Origin: Aeromonas rivuli
GTDB taxonomy: Bacteria; Pseudomonadota; Gammaproteobacteria; Enterobacterales; Aeromonadaceae
Assembly: GCF_000820045.1 (NCBI RefSeq)
Contig: NZ_CDBJ01000065.1
Coordinates: 1-64,000 of the forward strand
DNA length: 64,000 nt
Direction of reading: 5' to 3'
Positions 1 through 8,880 of the stretch are shown in pieces. Position numbers and translations under genes: made by a program. The notes under the pieces are model-generated. The model worked only from the letters and a program-made list of their open reading frames with translations. It was not told the DNA's origin and searched no databases. The first letter of the stretch is position 1; every line of letters starts with the position of its first letter.

Positions 1-2
1 CC

Positions 3-326
3 CCACCTTGGCCAAGGTCGCCAGAGGGTGAGTGGGGGGGCGGGGAGCGGGAGCGCTTTCGCTTCTCGCCGAATGTCTGGTGGGTGGAGGGGGATTGGGG
101 CCTGCTCGAGCTCACCAAGCGCGGCCTTGGCTGGGGATCCGTGCCCCAATATCTGTTGCAGGGGCCCCTGGCCCGGGGGGAGGTGGTGCTCTTGCCGGTG
201 GACTTCCTCGCGCAGCAGAGCCTGGGGCTGGAGCTGCTGTGGCGCCGGGATAGATCCCTGGGGCCCGCTGGCCGCTGGCTCAAGGATGCCCTGGTGAGCC
301 ACGCCCGTCAGGTGTTCCGGGACTGA
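3..326 (+). CDS. LysR-type transcriptional regulator, C-terminal fragment
   Basis: This is the 3' end of a LysR-family regulator whose DNA-binding half lies outside the window. The frame is open from the first complete codon at base 3 and ends in TGA at 324-326, leaving about 107 residues. The segment 'VEGDWGLLELTKRGLGWGSV' followed by 'PQYLLQGPLARGEVVLLPVD' is typical of the second lobe of a LysR effector-binding domain. The target genes and effector cannot be told from this piece. The GTG at 84 is internal and not a start. Confidence 0.75.
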   Translation, partial: PPWPRSPEGEWGGGERERFRFSPNVWWVEGDWGLLELTKRGLGWGSVPQYLLQGPLARGEVVLLPVDFLAQQSLGLELLWRRDRSLGPAGRWLKDALVSHARQVFRD

Positions 327-433
327 AGGGGGCGTAAAGCCTCGGCCTTGATTGCTGTTGCCCGACAGCGAGGCAGCTCCAAGGGATCGGGGCAGCCTCT
401 GTCATATTTCCCCGTATGGCAAGCCCGGGGCGG

Positions 434-2158
434 CTAAGCGGGTAGCGGCACCGCCACCAGGCTAACAGCGCCCGCTGAGTCAGGGCGGCAGTCGAGATGA
501 CGGCCATGCAGGGGCAGCAGGCTGGATCTGTGCGCCACACTGACGAGGGTGGTATCCGGCAGCCGGGTCAGCAGCAGCCGATAGAGCCTGCTCTCGGCGG
601 CCTCATCCAGGGCGCTGCTGGCCTCATCGAGGAACAGCATGCGTGGTTTGTGCAGCAGGGCGCGGCCCAGGGAGATCTTCTGCTGCTCCCCCGGCGAGAG
701 GCGTAGCTGCCAATCCTGCACCTGGTCGAGCTCGGGGAGCAGAGGGGCGAGCAGGCAAAGCTCCATCACCTGGCCTATCTCCTCATCGCCATAGGCACCC
801 TCGGGCTCCGGATAGCAGAGTGCCGCGCGCAGGGAGCCTTGCGGCAGATAGGGGCGCTGGGGCAGGAAGAAGCACTCATGGGCACTCAGGGTGGAGACCT
901 CGCCTCTGGCATGGGGCCAGAGTCCGGCGATAGCTCGCAGCAGAGTCGATTTACCGCAGCCCGAGGGGCCGCTCAGCAGCAGATGCTCACCCCGTTGCAG
1001 CACCAGGTTATCAAGATGCAGCAACGGCATGCCGGTCGGCGTCTCGAGGAGGAGATCCTGGATCCGTAATGGCCGTTCGAAGTCCCGATCCGGCGTCAGC
1101 TGCAGGGGACTGGGCGTCGGCTGGCTGATGGCCTGCTCGAACTGACCGAGACGGTTGAGGCAGGCCTTCCAGCTCGCCAGCTGATCGAAGGCGCCGATAA
1201 ACCAGGAGAGGGCACCCTGCACCTGGGCAAAGGCGGAGGCGGTCTGCATCAGTCCCCCCAGACTTATCTGTTTGGCGAAATAGTGGGGAGCGGCCACCAG
1301 AATGGGGAATATGGTGGCGAACTGGCTGTAGAAGGTGCTGGCCATGTTGAGTCGCTTGCTGAGCCCCATGATGGAGAACCAGTTATCCCGCACCGCATGA
1401 AACTCCCCATTGAGCCGCTGCTTCTCGAACCCCTCCCCCCGTTGCAGGGCGATGGCCTCGGCGTGCTGACGCACCCTGATGAGCCCGAAGCGAAAATTGG
1501 CCTCCCTCTGTTGTTGCTGAACGTTGAGCCCGACCAGGGGGCGGCCGAAGCGCCAGATGACCCAGGAGCCCACGAGGGCATAGGCCAGCGCGAACCAGAC
1601 CATGTAGCCGGGGATGCTCAGGGTCTGGCCCATGAAGGCAAACGTCAAGCTGCCCCCTATGCCCCAGAGGATATGCACGAAAGAGAAGAGGGTGACCAGG
1701 CTGGAGAGCAGTCCCAATCCCAGGGAGAGGGCGCCATCGGTGAGAGAGCCCAGATCGTCGGCGATACGCTGATCCGGGTTATCCAGTTCGGCGCTGCGCT
1801 CCAGATGCAGGTAGCTGCGCTGCGCCAGCCAGCGATCCAGATAGTGGCTGGTCATCCATAGGCGCCAGCGCATTTGCAGGCCCTGGGTGAGATAGATCTT
1901 GTAGACGGCGACCAGAATAAAGGCGATGGCCAGGGCGGCAAAGTGCCAGAGCTGGGTCTTGAAGGTGGCGAAATCGTGGCGCTCAAGGGCGTTGTAGAAG
2001 AGGTTGTTCCAGCTGTTGAACCTGACGTTGAGGTACACCATGGCGAGGGTGAGCCCTATGATGGCGCCTAGCTGGGCGAGGGCGTGCCAGCGTTGTTCGG
2101 ATCGCCAGTAAGGGGTGAGCAGGCGCCAGCTGGTGGCCCAGGAAGAGGTCTTGTTCAT
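434..2158 (-). CDS. yddA: ABC transporter, fused permease and ATPase (YddA/SbmA-BacA type)
   Basis: A 574-residue half-transporter with an N-terminal membrane domain and a C-terminal nucleotide-binding domain. Hydrophobic segments lie near residues 27-43, 72-90, 150-168 and 184-201, with another near 280-295. The ATPase carries Walker A GPSGCGKS at 397-404, the signature LSPGEQQ at 488-494, Walker B MLFLDE at 507-512 and an H-loop histidine at 543. The membrane part matches the SbmA/BacA fold seen in E. coli YddA (561 aa). The substrate is unknown; relatives import peptides or export lipid-like molecules. The gene lies 294 bases downstream of ygfZ on the same strand, separated from it by a terminator. 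Start: ATG at 2158. Confidence 0.85.
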   Translation of the reverse strand: MNKTSSWATSWRLLTPYWRSEQRWHALAQLGAIIGLTLAMVYLNVRFNSWNNLFYNALERHDFATFKTQLWHFAALAIAFILVAVYKIYLTQGLQMRWRLWMTSHYLDRWLAQRSYLHLERSAELDNPDQRIADDLGSLTDGALSLGLGLLSSLVTLFSFVHILWGIGGSLTFAFMGQTLSIPGYMVWFALAYALVGSWVIWRFGRPLVGLNVQQQQREANFRFGLIRVRQHAEAIALQRGEGFEKQRLNGEFHAVRDNWFSIMGLSKRLNMASTFYSQFATIFPILVAAPHYFAKQISLGGLMQTASAFAQVQGALSWFIGAFDQLASWKACLNRLGQFEQAISQPTPSPLQLTPDRDFERPLRIQDLLLETPTGMPLLHLDNLVLQRGEHLLLSGPSGCGKSTLLRAIAGLWPHARGEVSTLSAHECFFLPQRPYLPQGSLRAALCYPEPEGAYGDEEIGQVMELCLLAPLLPELDQVQDWQLRLSPGEQQKISLGRALLHKPRMLFLDEASSALDEAAESRLYRLLLTRLPDTTLVSVAHRSSLLPLHGRHLDCRPDSAGAVSLVAVPLPA

Positions 2159-2407
2159 GTCGTCACCTTGTGCAGAGAGGGAGGTGTGAAAGCGGGTTTC
2201 GATATGGTTTGGAGTCCGGGCCGGGTCACATGGTTCAGGCGAGAATTAATTGCCGCTGAGTTGCAGGGCATGGCGGGCAGGCGAGGCGTGCAGAGGGAGT
2301 GTGTGTTAGGGGCAGTCTATGAGCCACCCTGGGCGAGCGTCCTTTGCGGGCCAGGTGGTGAGTCCGTCAAAGGATCGGTCGGGGCGGGCAGGGAGGCGGT
2401 CAGCCAG

Positions 2408-2431
2408 TAAAAAGGCCCGCTGAGGGGCCTT
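2408..2431 (-). terminator. Rho-independent terminator after ygfZ
   Basis: Read on the minus strand, an AGGCCC/GGGCCT stem with a short GC-containing loop is followed by a run of T. It lies 22 bases after the ygfZ stop and would separate ygfZ from the yddA-like gene. Confidence 0.7.
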
Positions 2432-2452
2432 GGCAAGCGAGAGGGGGGCCGC

Positions 2453-3364
2453 TTAATCTTCCAGCGAGTAGGGCAGGGGCTGAAGGTGCAGGCGTGAGCC
2501 TTCTTCCTGCTTGAGGCGATAGACGGCGTCGGCCTCGGTATCCTTGGGCAGCACGGCGGTGAGCCAGACTCGGCCATCCTGCTGCCAGGCATTGAGCACC
2601 AGGCCGCCACGGCGCCAGTTCTCGCCCAGTTGCAGCTCCAGGGTGTCGCCGCTCGCCACAGGGGCTGTCGCCTCACCGGCCAGCACGAACAGAGAGCGAT
2701 TGCTGGCACCGCGATACTTGGCGCGGGCCACCGTCTCCTGACCCATGTAGCAACCCTTGGTGAAGCTGATGCCGCCCAGGGCCTGCAGGTTGATCATCTG
2801 GGGAATGTACTCCCCCTGATGCACCGCCTCCAGATGGGGAATACCCGCCTGGATATCCAGTGCCCACCAGAGGGCGGGTTCGCCCTTGGGCAAGGTCAGG
2901 GCGGGATCCTGCTCGCACACCAGCAGCCAGCGATCGGTGGCGACCCGCACCGCCATGCCCTGGGGGATGAGGCCGGTCTCGCCGAGGCCGAACTGGGTGG
3001 CGACCCAGCCATCTGTGCCCGTGCCTGCGATGGCCAGACTTGTCCAGTCGCTCTGCTGGATATCGACCTTGGCGAACACGGCAAATTTCTTCAGCTCCGG
3101 CAGCTGGCGTGCCAGCAGAGATCGCTTGGTTTGCAGCAGCAGGCTGTCGGTCAGGCAGTAGAGGCGAAAATCCCCCCACAGCTTGCCCTTGGCATCGCAA
3201 TGGCCACCCAGGCTACTCTGCCCCGGCGCCAGGGCGCTGACATCACAGGTGACCTGACCTTGCAGGTACTTGACTCTGTCCTCGCCCGTAAGGCGGACAA
3301 CAGCGTAATCGGTCAGGGAGAATTGGGTTGGCTCGGCCGGGAAAACAGGGGGTTGCAGGCTCAC
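2453..3364 (-). CDS. ygfZ: tRNA-modifying protein YgfZ (folate-binding, Fe-S related)
   Basis: YgfZ belongs to the GcvT-like folate-binding family and supports Fe-S enzymes such as the tRNA methylthiotransferase MiaB. The family motif K-G-C-Y-x-G-Q-E is present as 'KGCYMGQETVARAKYRG', including the conserved cysteine. I chose GTG at 3364, preceded by AGGA eight bases upstream, which gives 303 residues (E. coli 326). The frame stays open upstream to 3529, but the extra residues do not resemble the family. It is divergent from sdhE, with only 112 bases between the starts, as in many gammaproteobacteria. Confidence 0.9.
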   Translation of the reverse strand: MSLQPPVFPAEPTQFSLTDYAVVRLTGEDRVKYLQGQVTCDVSALAPGQSSLGGHCDAKGKLWGDFRLYCLTDSLLLQTKRSLLARQLPELKKFAVFAKVDIQQSDWTSLAIAGTGTDGWVATQFGLGETGLIPQGMAVRVATDRWLLVCEQDPALTLPKGEPALWWALDIQAGIPHLEAVHQGEYIPQMINLQALGGISFTKGCYMGQETVARAKYRGASNRSLFVLAGEATAPVASGDTLELQLGENWRRGGLVLNAWQQDGRVWLTAVLPKDTEADAVYRLKQEEGSRLHLQPLPYSLED

Positions 3365-3476
3365 GATCGCATTCCTGAGACAAAAGTATGTGACCTGCAT
3401 GGTAAAGACGTAAGGAATGTTTGTCAGCCGGAAAATCCTGCTGTTACCATCCACGGGTCTTTGTAAGGAGAGTGCC

Positions 3477-3746
3477 ATGTTGAGCCCTATCGAGAAATCC
3501 CGCCTGAAGTGGGCCTGCCGTCGCGGCATGCTCGAGCTGGATGTGATCTTTATGCCGTTTTTTGAACACGAGTTCGACAGCCTGAGCGAGCCCGATCAGC
3601 TGACCTTCATCCGCCTGCTGGAGAGCGATGACCCTGATCTGTTCAAGTGGTGCATGGGCCATGGGACACCGGATGATCCGGCCTTTGCCGCCATGATCCC
3701 GCTGATCCTCCGGCGCAATCAGGCCCGTCACGACGCCCAGCGCTGA
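3477..3746 (+). CDS. sdhE: FAD assembly factor SdhE
   Basis: An 89-residue protein of the SdhE (YgfY) family, which helps attach FAD covalently to succinate dehydrogenase and fumarate reductase flavoproteins. The diagnostic RGMLELD motif is present near residues 15-21, followed by the acidic, Trp-containing C-terminal part '[14 protein letters not shown]'. The start is ATG at 3477, preceded by AAGGAG six bases upstream; a longer frame from 3417 lacks family similarity. The next gene, ygfX, begins 7 bases after the stop, so the two are probably cotranscribed. Confidence 0.93.
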   Translation: MLSPIEKSRLKWACRRGMLELDVIFMPFFEHEFDSLSEPDQLTFIRLLESDDPDLFKWCMGHGTPDDPAFAAMIPLILRRNQARHDAQR

Positions 3747-3753
3747 GGCCTGA

Positions 3754-4143
3754 GTGCAGATCCCCGTGACCGTCTCCCGGCGCCAGCAGCTCTGTCTGCT
3801 GGCGCTGTTTTTATTGCTGCTCTGGCCCGTCTCGTCGCTGATCCAGGGCGGATTATGGGGGCTGTTTCTGCCGTGCTGGCTGCTGGGGTTGGGGTTGGCA
3901 CAGCGTCAGGCCCACCAAACCCAGGGAGCCTTGCGGTGGGAGGGGGAGTGGCTCCATTGGCAGGGGCAGCGTTACCGGATTGGGCCGCGCAGCTGCATCT
4001 TGCCCGGCGCCCTTTGGCTACAGATACTGGGAGAGCGGGGTGGGCAGGCTCGCCTCTGGCTGTTCGCCGATGCCCTGGCCCCCGAGCACTACCGTGCCCT
4101 GGCCCGGGCCGTGCACTTCCATCCAGGGCGCAAGGGGCAGTAG
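3754..4143 (+). CDS. ygfX: YgfX (CptA) family membrane protein
   Basis: A 129-residue protein with a GTG start directly after sdhE. Residues about 12-50 form two adjacent hydrophobic helices, followed by a soluble domain rich in Trp and Arg. Position next to sdhE, length and topology fit the YgfX/CptA family. E. coli YgfX was reported as a toxin acting on FtsZ/MreB and as a membrane partner of SdhE; whether that holds here is not shown by the sequence. Sequence conservation in this family is low, so the call rests mainly on synteny and topology. Confidence 0.8.
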   Translation: MQIPVTVSRRQQLCLLALFLLLLWPVSSLIQGGLWGLFLPCWLLGLGLAQRQAHQTQGALRWEGEWLHWQGQRYRIGPRSCILPGALWLQILGERGGQARLWLFADALAPEHYRALARAVHFHPGRKGQ

Positions 4144-4200
4144 CGAGGGGAGGGGCTGTCAGCCTGGTTATCAAGGCACAGAGGGTGGCCGCTCTCCCAT

Positions 4201-4235
4201 AACAACAGACCCCGCACGCGGCGGGGTCTGTTGTG
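4201..4235. terminator. Bidirectional terminator between ygfX and nadB
   Basis: A nearly perfect inverted repeat, ACAACAGACCCCGC with GCGGGGTCTGTTGT and a 4-5 base loop, lies between the convergent ygfX and nadB genes. It can serve both strands, although the T-runs are short. Confidence 0.75.
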
Positions 4236-4244
4236 ATGGCGGGG

Positions 4245-5852
4245 TCAATCCCTGTCCGGGGTCAACACGGTTGGCTTGGGGTTGGGCTTCAAATCAGGGA
4301 AGTCCAGGTTGTAGTGCAGGCCGCGGGACTCTTTGCGCTGCATGGCGCAGTTGACGATGAGTTCGGCTACTTGCAGCAGGTTGCGCAGCTCCAGCAGGTT
4401 GTTGGAGACCCGGAAGTTGGCGTAGTACTCCTGTACCTCCTGCTTGAGCATGTCGATGCGGCGCTTGGCCCGCTCGAGCCGCTTGTTGGTGCGCACTATG
4501 CCCACATAGTCCCACATCATCAGCCGCAGCTCGTGCCAGTTGTGCTGGATAACCACCTGCTCGTCGGAATTGTCCACCAGGCTCTCATCCCAGGCAGGCA
4601 GGCTCGGTGGCTCCACGCTCATCGGCAGTTTGGCCAGGATATCGGCGCCCGCCTGGTGGGCATAGACCACGCATTCGAGCAGGGAGTTGGAGGCCATGCG
4701 GTTGGCACCGTGCAGCCCGGTATAGGTCACTTCGCCGATGGCATAGAGACCGGGAATGTCGGTCTGGCCATTGTTGTCTATCATGACGCCACCACAGGTG
4801 TAGTGGGCGGCAGGGACGATGGGCATCGGCTCTTTGGTGATGTCGATGCCGACCGCGAGGCAGCGATCAAAGATGGTCGGGAAGTGCTTGATGATGAAAT
4901 CGGCCGGCTTGTGGCTGATGTCCAGATACATGCAGTCTGCGCCCAGGCGTTTCATTTCATGGTCGATGGCACGGGCGACGATGTCCCGCGGTGCCAATTC
5001 GGCCCGCTCGTCGAAATCCTCCATGAAACGGCTGCCGTCCGGGCGGCGCAGATAGGCGCCTTCGCCACGCAGTGCTTCGGTCAGCAGGAAGTTCGGATCG
5101 TCCGGATGGAATAGGCTGGTGGGGTGGAACTGGTTGAACTCCAGATTCGCGACCCGGCAGCCGGCGCGCCAGGCCATGGCGATGCCATCCCCCGAGCTCA
5201 CATCCGGGTTGGAGGTATATTGGTAGACCTTGGAGGCGCCCCCCGTGGCCAGGGCCACGAAGCGGGCGCGGATCACCTCGACCTGTTCGGCGTTGCGGTT
5301 CCAGACGTAGGCACCCAGCACCTTGTTGCCCGGCAGGCCCAGCTTGCGGGTGGTGATGAGATCGACCGCATTGAAGCGCTCCATCAGCTGGATATTGGGA
5401 TGAGCCCGTACCTGATCGACTAGTGTGGTCTGCACCGCCTTGCCGGTGGCATCGGCGGCGTGGAAGATGCGGCGATGGCTATGGCCCCCTTCCCGGGTCA
5501 GGTGATAGTGGGACTCGCCGTGGTCATCTTCTTCCTGATCGAAGGGGACGCCCTGCTGGATCAGCCACTGGATGGAGTCGCGGGCATGGCGGGCGGTGAA
5601 CTCGACGACACCGGGGTCACACAGGCCTGCGCCTGCGTTGAGGGTGTCACTGACGTGGGACTCGATGCTGTCGGTTTCGTCAAACACGGCAGCGATGCCT
5701 CCTTGCGCATAGAGAGTGGCCCCCTCACTGATGGGCCCCTTGCTCAGAACCAGGACTCTTGCCTGATCGGCCAATCGCAGCGCGAGAGACAAACCGGCGG
5801 CACCGCTGCCAATGATGAGAACGTCGCAAAGGTATTCAACACTTGCTTTCAT
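4245..5852 (-). CDS. nadB: L-aspartate oxidase NadB
   Basis: NadB oxidises L-aspartate to iminoaspartate, the first step of de novo NAD synthesis. The N-terminus has the FAD dinucleotide-binding motif '[20 protein letters not shown]', followed by the family segments '[15 protein letters not shown]' and 'HPTSLFHP'. I place the start at ATG 5852 (535 aa, E. coli 540); ATG 5861, three codons upstream, sits nearer to the AGG-containing ribosome site and is equally possible. The frame extends to 5918 without family similarity. The gene is divergent from rpoE, a known arrangement. Confidence 0.95.
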   Translation of the reverse strand: MKASVEYLCDVLIIGSGAAGLSLALRLADQARVLVLSKGPISEGATLYAQGGIAAVFDETDSIESHVSDTLNAGAGLCDPGVVEFTARHARDSIQWLIQQGVPFDQEEDDHGESHYHLTREGGHSHRRIFHAADATGKAVQTTLVDQVRAHPNIQLMERFNAVDLITTRKLGLPGNKVLGAYVWNRNAEQVEVIRARFVALATGGASKVYQYTSNPDVSSGDGIAMAWRAGCRVANLEFNQFHPTSLFHPDDPNFLLTEALRGEGAYLRRPDGSRFMEDFDERAELAPRDIVARAIDHEMKRLGADCMYLDISHKPADFIIKHFPTIFDRCLAVGIDITKEPMPIVPAAHYTCGGVMIDNNGQTDIPGLYAIGEVTYTGLHGANRMASNSLLECVVYAHQAGADILAKLPMSVEPPSLPAWDESLVDNSDEQVVIQHNWHELRLMMWDYVGIVRTNKRLERAKRRIDMLKQEVQEYYANFRVSNNLLELRNLLQVAELIVNCAMQRKESRGLHYNLDFPDLKPNPKPTVLTPDRD

Positions 5853-5943
5853 AAGTATCATTGGCCTGGATAAAGAACTGGCACCATGGTAGCCCAAGCA
5901 AGGGTAACGGTGCAGCACGCATCACTTTTTTTTCAACTAAAGC

Positions 5944-5970
5944 GAACTTTCTCTGATTCTCCCTGTCTGA
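5944..5970 (+). promoter_or_regulatory. Sigma-E promoter upstream of rpoE
   Basis: GAACTT at 5944-5949 and GTCTGA at 5965-5970 are separated by 15 bases. This matches the sigma-E consensus (GGAACTT, about 15-16 bases, then TCTGA or TCTAA). It lies 65 bases upstream of the rpoE ATG and implies autoregulation of the rpoE-rseABC operon, as known in E. coli. Confidence 0.85.
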
Positions 5971-6034
5971 ACTTGTGCGCTTAGGAAGGGCCGGAAAAGA
6001 AAAACGATAACCTTAATGGGGGTCTTACGGCCTG

Positions 6035-6616
6035 ATGAGCGACCAGAATTTACTGGACGAACAACTGGTTGAGCGAGTCCAACGTGGCGATAAAAACGCG
6101 TTCAACCTGTTGGTAAAGAAATACCAACACAAGGTGGTCAACCTGGTAGCCAGGTATGTCAATAATCCGGGCGATGTGCCGGATGTAGCGCAAGAGGCGT
6201 TTATCAAAGCCTATCGGGCGCTGCCGACATTCCGTGGCGAGAGTGCCTTCTACACCTGGTTGTACCGAATTGCCGTCAATACGGCCAAGAATTACATCAC
6301 CTCCCAAGGGCGCAGGCCGCCCAGCAGTGACGTGGAGGCTGACGAGGCAGAATACTACGCTGGTGGAGAAGCCCTGCAAGAGGTCGCCACCCCGGAGAAT
6401 CTGGCACTGACCGACGAGATAAAACGGACAGTGTTTGCCGCCATAGAGGCGCTGCCTGAGGACTTGAGGACAGCTATCACCCTTCGTGAATTGGAAGGGC
6501 TGAGCTATGAAGAGATTGCAGAAATCATGGATTGTCCTGTGGGTACGGTGAGATCCCGCATCTTCAGGGCGAGGGACGCAATCGATAAAAAGCTGAAACC
6601 TCTGACTGAGAATTAA
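6035..6616 (+). CDS. rpoE: RNA polymerase sigma factor RpoE (sigma-E)
   Basis: A 193-residue ECF sigma factor, close in length to E. coli RpoE (191 aa). Region 2 contains 'DVPDVAQEAFIKAYRALPTF' and 'SAFYTWLYRIAVNTAKNY'; region 4 contains 'LPEDLRTAITLRELEGLSYE' followed by 'CPVGTVRSRIFRARDAI'. It directs the response to misfolded outer-membrane proteins and is held at the membrane by RseA. It is first in the rpoE-rseA-rseB-rseC operon and is preceded by its own sigma-E promoter. The rseA ATG follows 22 bases after its stop. Confidence 0.97.
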   Translation: MSDQNLLDEQLVERVQRGDKNAFNLLVKKYQHKVVNLVARYVNNPGDVPDVAQEAFIKAYRALPTFRGESAFYTWLYRIAVNTAKNYITSQGRRPPSSDVEADEAEYYAGGEALQEVATPENLALTDEIKRTVFAAIEALPEDLRTAITLRELEGLSYEEIAEIMDCPVGTVRSRIFRARDAIDKKLKPLTEN

Positions 6617-6638
6617 ACTGGGGAAGACAGGTTAACTT

Positions 6639-7220
6639 ATGGCAAATAAACAGCAAATCTCGGCCCTGATGGATGGTGACCTGAGTGATGTACAGGAACT
6701 CGACTTCTTGGCGATGGATGCCGAGTCGCGGGATACCTGGAGCCGTTACCATCTGATCGGTGATGCCATGCGGGGAGATCTGCCGCTCAATCTGCAGCTG
6801 GATCTCAGCGACAAGATAGCCTTGGCACTCGATGAGGAGCCTACCGTATTGGCTCCGATCGCGGCACCTGTTCAGCCGGTGCGGCAACCCGGTCGCGTCA
6901 TCCCCTTCCTGCGCCGCGCGGGCCAGCAATTTGGTCAGTATGCCATTGCCGCCTCGGTCGCCGCTGCCGTCATCTTTGGGGTGCAGCAGTATCAGGGTCA
7001 GGATCCTGCCATGCAGACCAATCCTGTGCTGAACACCATACCCGTCGGCGGCAGTGCCGCACCGGTAAGCGTTCACTACGCCCAGGAGGGTGACCGAGCA
7101 AGTCGTCAGCAAACATTGAACGAGCAGCAGATGAATGAGCAGCGGGCGCGTATCAATGCCTTCCTGCGCGATCACCAGTTGCAGCAGCGCTTGTTGCAAG
7201 ACAAGCAGGTTCAGGAATAA
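6639..7220 (+). CDS. rseA: Anti-sigma-E factor RseA
   Basis: RseA is the single-pass inner-membrane protein that binds and inhibits sigma-E until DegS and RseP cleave it. The cytoplasmic N-terminus ('QQISALMDGDLSDVQELDFL') has the form typical of RseA anti-sigma domains. A single hydrophobic segment near residues 104-120 ('QYAIAASVAAAVIFGVQQ') is the membrane anchor, followed by a Gln-rich periplasmic tail. At 193 residues it is shorter than E. coli RseA (216 aa), with the difference mostly in the periplasmic region. Confidence 0.93.
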   Translation: MANKQQISALMDGDLSDVQELDFLAMDAESRDTWSRYHLIGDAMRGDLPLNLQLDLSDKIALALDEEPTVLAPIAAPVQPVRQPGRVIPFLRRAGQQFGQYAIAASVAAAVIFGVQQYQGQDPAMQTNPVLNTIPVGGSAAPVSVHYAQEGDRASRQQTLNEQQMNEQRARINAFLRDHQLQQRLLQDKQVQE

Positions 7221-7261
7221 GGGCCTATCCGCCATCACCCTCTTCTCTCAGGAATGCTAAC

Positions 7262-8242
7262 GTGCGCCAGTCCAGCCGTATCCTGCTGGCATCTGTCCTG
7301 CTGATTTGTGCCAAGGCCTCGGCCGACGAAATGTCGGCCGAGGCCTTGTTGCAGCAGATGCAGAGTGCCTCTACCCAACAGAATTTCGAACTCTCCATGG
7401 TCAAGGCGAGGCAGGGGCGGATCGAACCGCTCCGGATCAGCCACGCCATCATTGATGGCAAAGAGGTGGCTCATCTGAGCTATCTGGATGGCAAGGCGGT
7501 GGAGTACCTGCAGCGCCAAAATGAGTTCACCTTCTTCGAGAACACCCACGAACCCTATACCCTCAAAGGCGGTCGCTTCCCCGGTATCTGGTCCACCCTG
7601 GTCAGCATGCCGCTGGCACGGGTGCTGGGTAGCTATGATCTGGTGGTCGCCGGTCGCAGCCGGGTGGCAGGTCGTGTCTCCCAAGTGATCCGCATGGTGC
7701 CCAAGGAAGCGGACAAGTACGGCTTCGTGCTCTGGCTCGATGAAGAGAGCCACTTGCTGCTGCGTGCCGACATGATCGACAAGGAGGGTAACCTGGTCGA
7801 GCAGGTGCTGGGGGTGGATCTCGATCTGATGACGACGCCATCCCCCTGGTTGGTGACCCTGGCCAGCAGCCAGCTGCCTCAGGCGTTGGCGTTGGAGGAT
7901 GCCTATCCGGCTCCCCAGCAGACCCTGAACTGGCAGATCACCTGGTTGCCAGAGGGCTTCAAGGTACTCTCTCAGGACAAGCATCAGTTGGTGACCACCA
8001 GTACCCCGGTCGATTACATGATGCTCTCCGATGGTCTGGTCGATCTCTCCGTTTACGTGGTCCGGGTCGATCCCAAGCAGGCGGTGCGTCAGCAACTCAT
8101 CCGCCAGGGGGCAACCTCTCTGGTGAGTTTCGTCAACGATGTCGGGGTCGAGATCACTGTGGTGGGTGAGGTTCCGGCCGATACCGCCAAGCGTATCGCC
8201 GAGTCGGTGCGCCCGCTGACCCGCAACGAGACAGTGCAGTAG
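7262..8242 (+). CDS. rseB: Sigma-E regulatory protein RseB
   Basis: RseB is the periplasmic protein that binds RseA and shields it from DegS; it senses lipoprotein- or LPS-related signals. The 326-residue product starts at GTG 7262 after CAGGA and has a signal peptide ending near ASA at about residue 21. The lipid-binding N-terminal domain contains 'MQSASTQQNFELSMVKARQG', and the C-terminal domain ends near residue 320. The length matches E. coli RseB (318 aa). It lies between rseA and rseC in the operon. Confidence 0.93.
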   Translation: MRQSSRILLASVLLICAKASADEMSAEALLQQMQSASTQQNFELSMVKARQGRIEPLRISHAIIDGKEVAHLSYLDGKAVEYLQRQNEFTFFENTHEPYTLKGGRFPGIWSTLVSMPLARVLGSYDLVVAGRSRVAGRVSQVIRMVPKEADKYGFVLWLDEESHLLLRADMIDKEGNLVEQVLGVDLDLMTTPSPWLVTLASSQLPQALALEDAYPAPQQTLNWQITWLPEGFKVLSQDKHQLVTTSTPVDYMMLSDGLVDLSVYVVRVDPKQAVRQQLIRQGATSLVSFVNDVGVEITVVGEVPADTAKRIAESVRPLTRNETVQ

Positions 8243-8293
8243 GCGTGCTGATGACGTATGGTGGGCGGGATCAGAGAAGAGAGGACGTTAACC

Positions 8294-8764
8294 TTGGATG
8301 AGATGAGCGAAGAGGTGGCGACAGTGGTCGCCATTGACGAACAACACATCTGGGTTGAGTGCGAGCGGCGTTCCGCCTGCAGTGGCTGCCAGCAGCAGTC
8401 CAACTGCGGTACCGGGACGGTTGCCAAGGCCTTTCCCCTACGTCAGCAACGGATCCGGGTACCGAGAACCATGACGCTGGCGGTGGGTCAGCAGGTGCGG
8501 CTCGGCATCCCTCAGCAGAGTCTGCTGCGTGGTGCCGCCCTGGTGTATGTGTTGCCCCTGTTCTGTCTGCTCGTCGGAGCCTTGCTCGGCCAGCTTTGGT
8601 TGGCCCCCCTGCTTGAGGGAGGCGAGGGCATCACCATTCTCAGCTGCCTGGGGGGAGGTGCCCTGGGATTCCTGCTGGTTCGCTTCTATTCAAACCGTCT
8701 CGACCAGGGGGCTTACGGTCCCCGCATTTTGGGCGCGGTACTCACCACTCGCACCCTGTCATAA
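8294..8764 (+). CDS. rseC: RseC/SoxR-reducing-system family membrane protein
   Basis: RseC family proteins have an N-terminal cysteine-rich domain and two membrane helices. Here the cysteine motif is 'RRSACSGCQQQSNCG', and the helices lie at 'AALVYVLPLFCLLVGALLGQ' and 'GITILSCLGGGALGFLLVRF'. Relatives act in the SoxR-reducing electron transfer system and in thiamine-related redox chemistry. The start is uncertain: TTG 8294 has AGAGGA eight bases upstream, ATG 8303 has a poorly spaced site, and ATG 8258 has none. It is the fourth gene of the rpoE operon. Confidence 0.88.
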   Translation: MDEMSEEVATVVAIDEQHIWVECERRSACSGCQQQSNCGTGTVAKAFPLRQQRIRVPRTMTLAVGQQVRLGIPQQSLLRGAALVYVLPLFCLLVGALLGQLWLAPLLEGGEGITILSCLGGGALGFLLVRFYSNRLDQGAYGPRILGAVLTTRTLS

Positions 8765-8880
8765 CCATGTTGGCCAGCACCTGGCCTACCCGCCGACTAA
8801 AGATTGGCCGTTTAGCGGGTTATCCAGTAAAATCCTGCCTCCATATCCGGCCCTAACCTAATTTGAGTGATCCCTGCTCG

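Noticed and set aside
2084..2410. Small frames in the gap between the yddA-like gene and ygfZ
   Set aside because: They have no ribosome site, no recognisable domain and overlap the ygfZ terminator.
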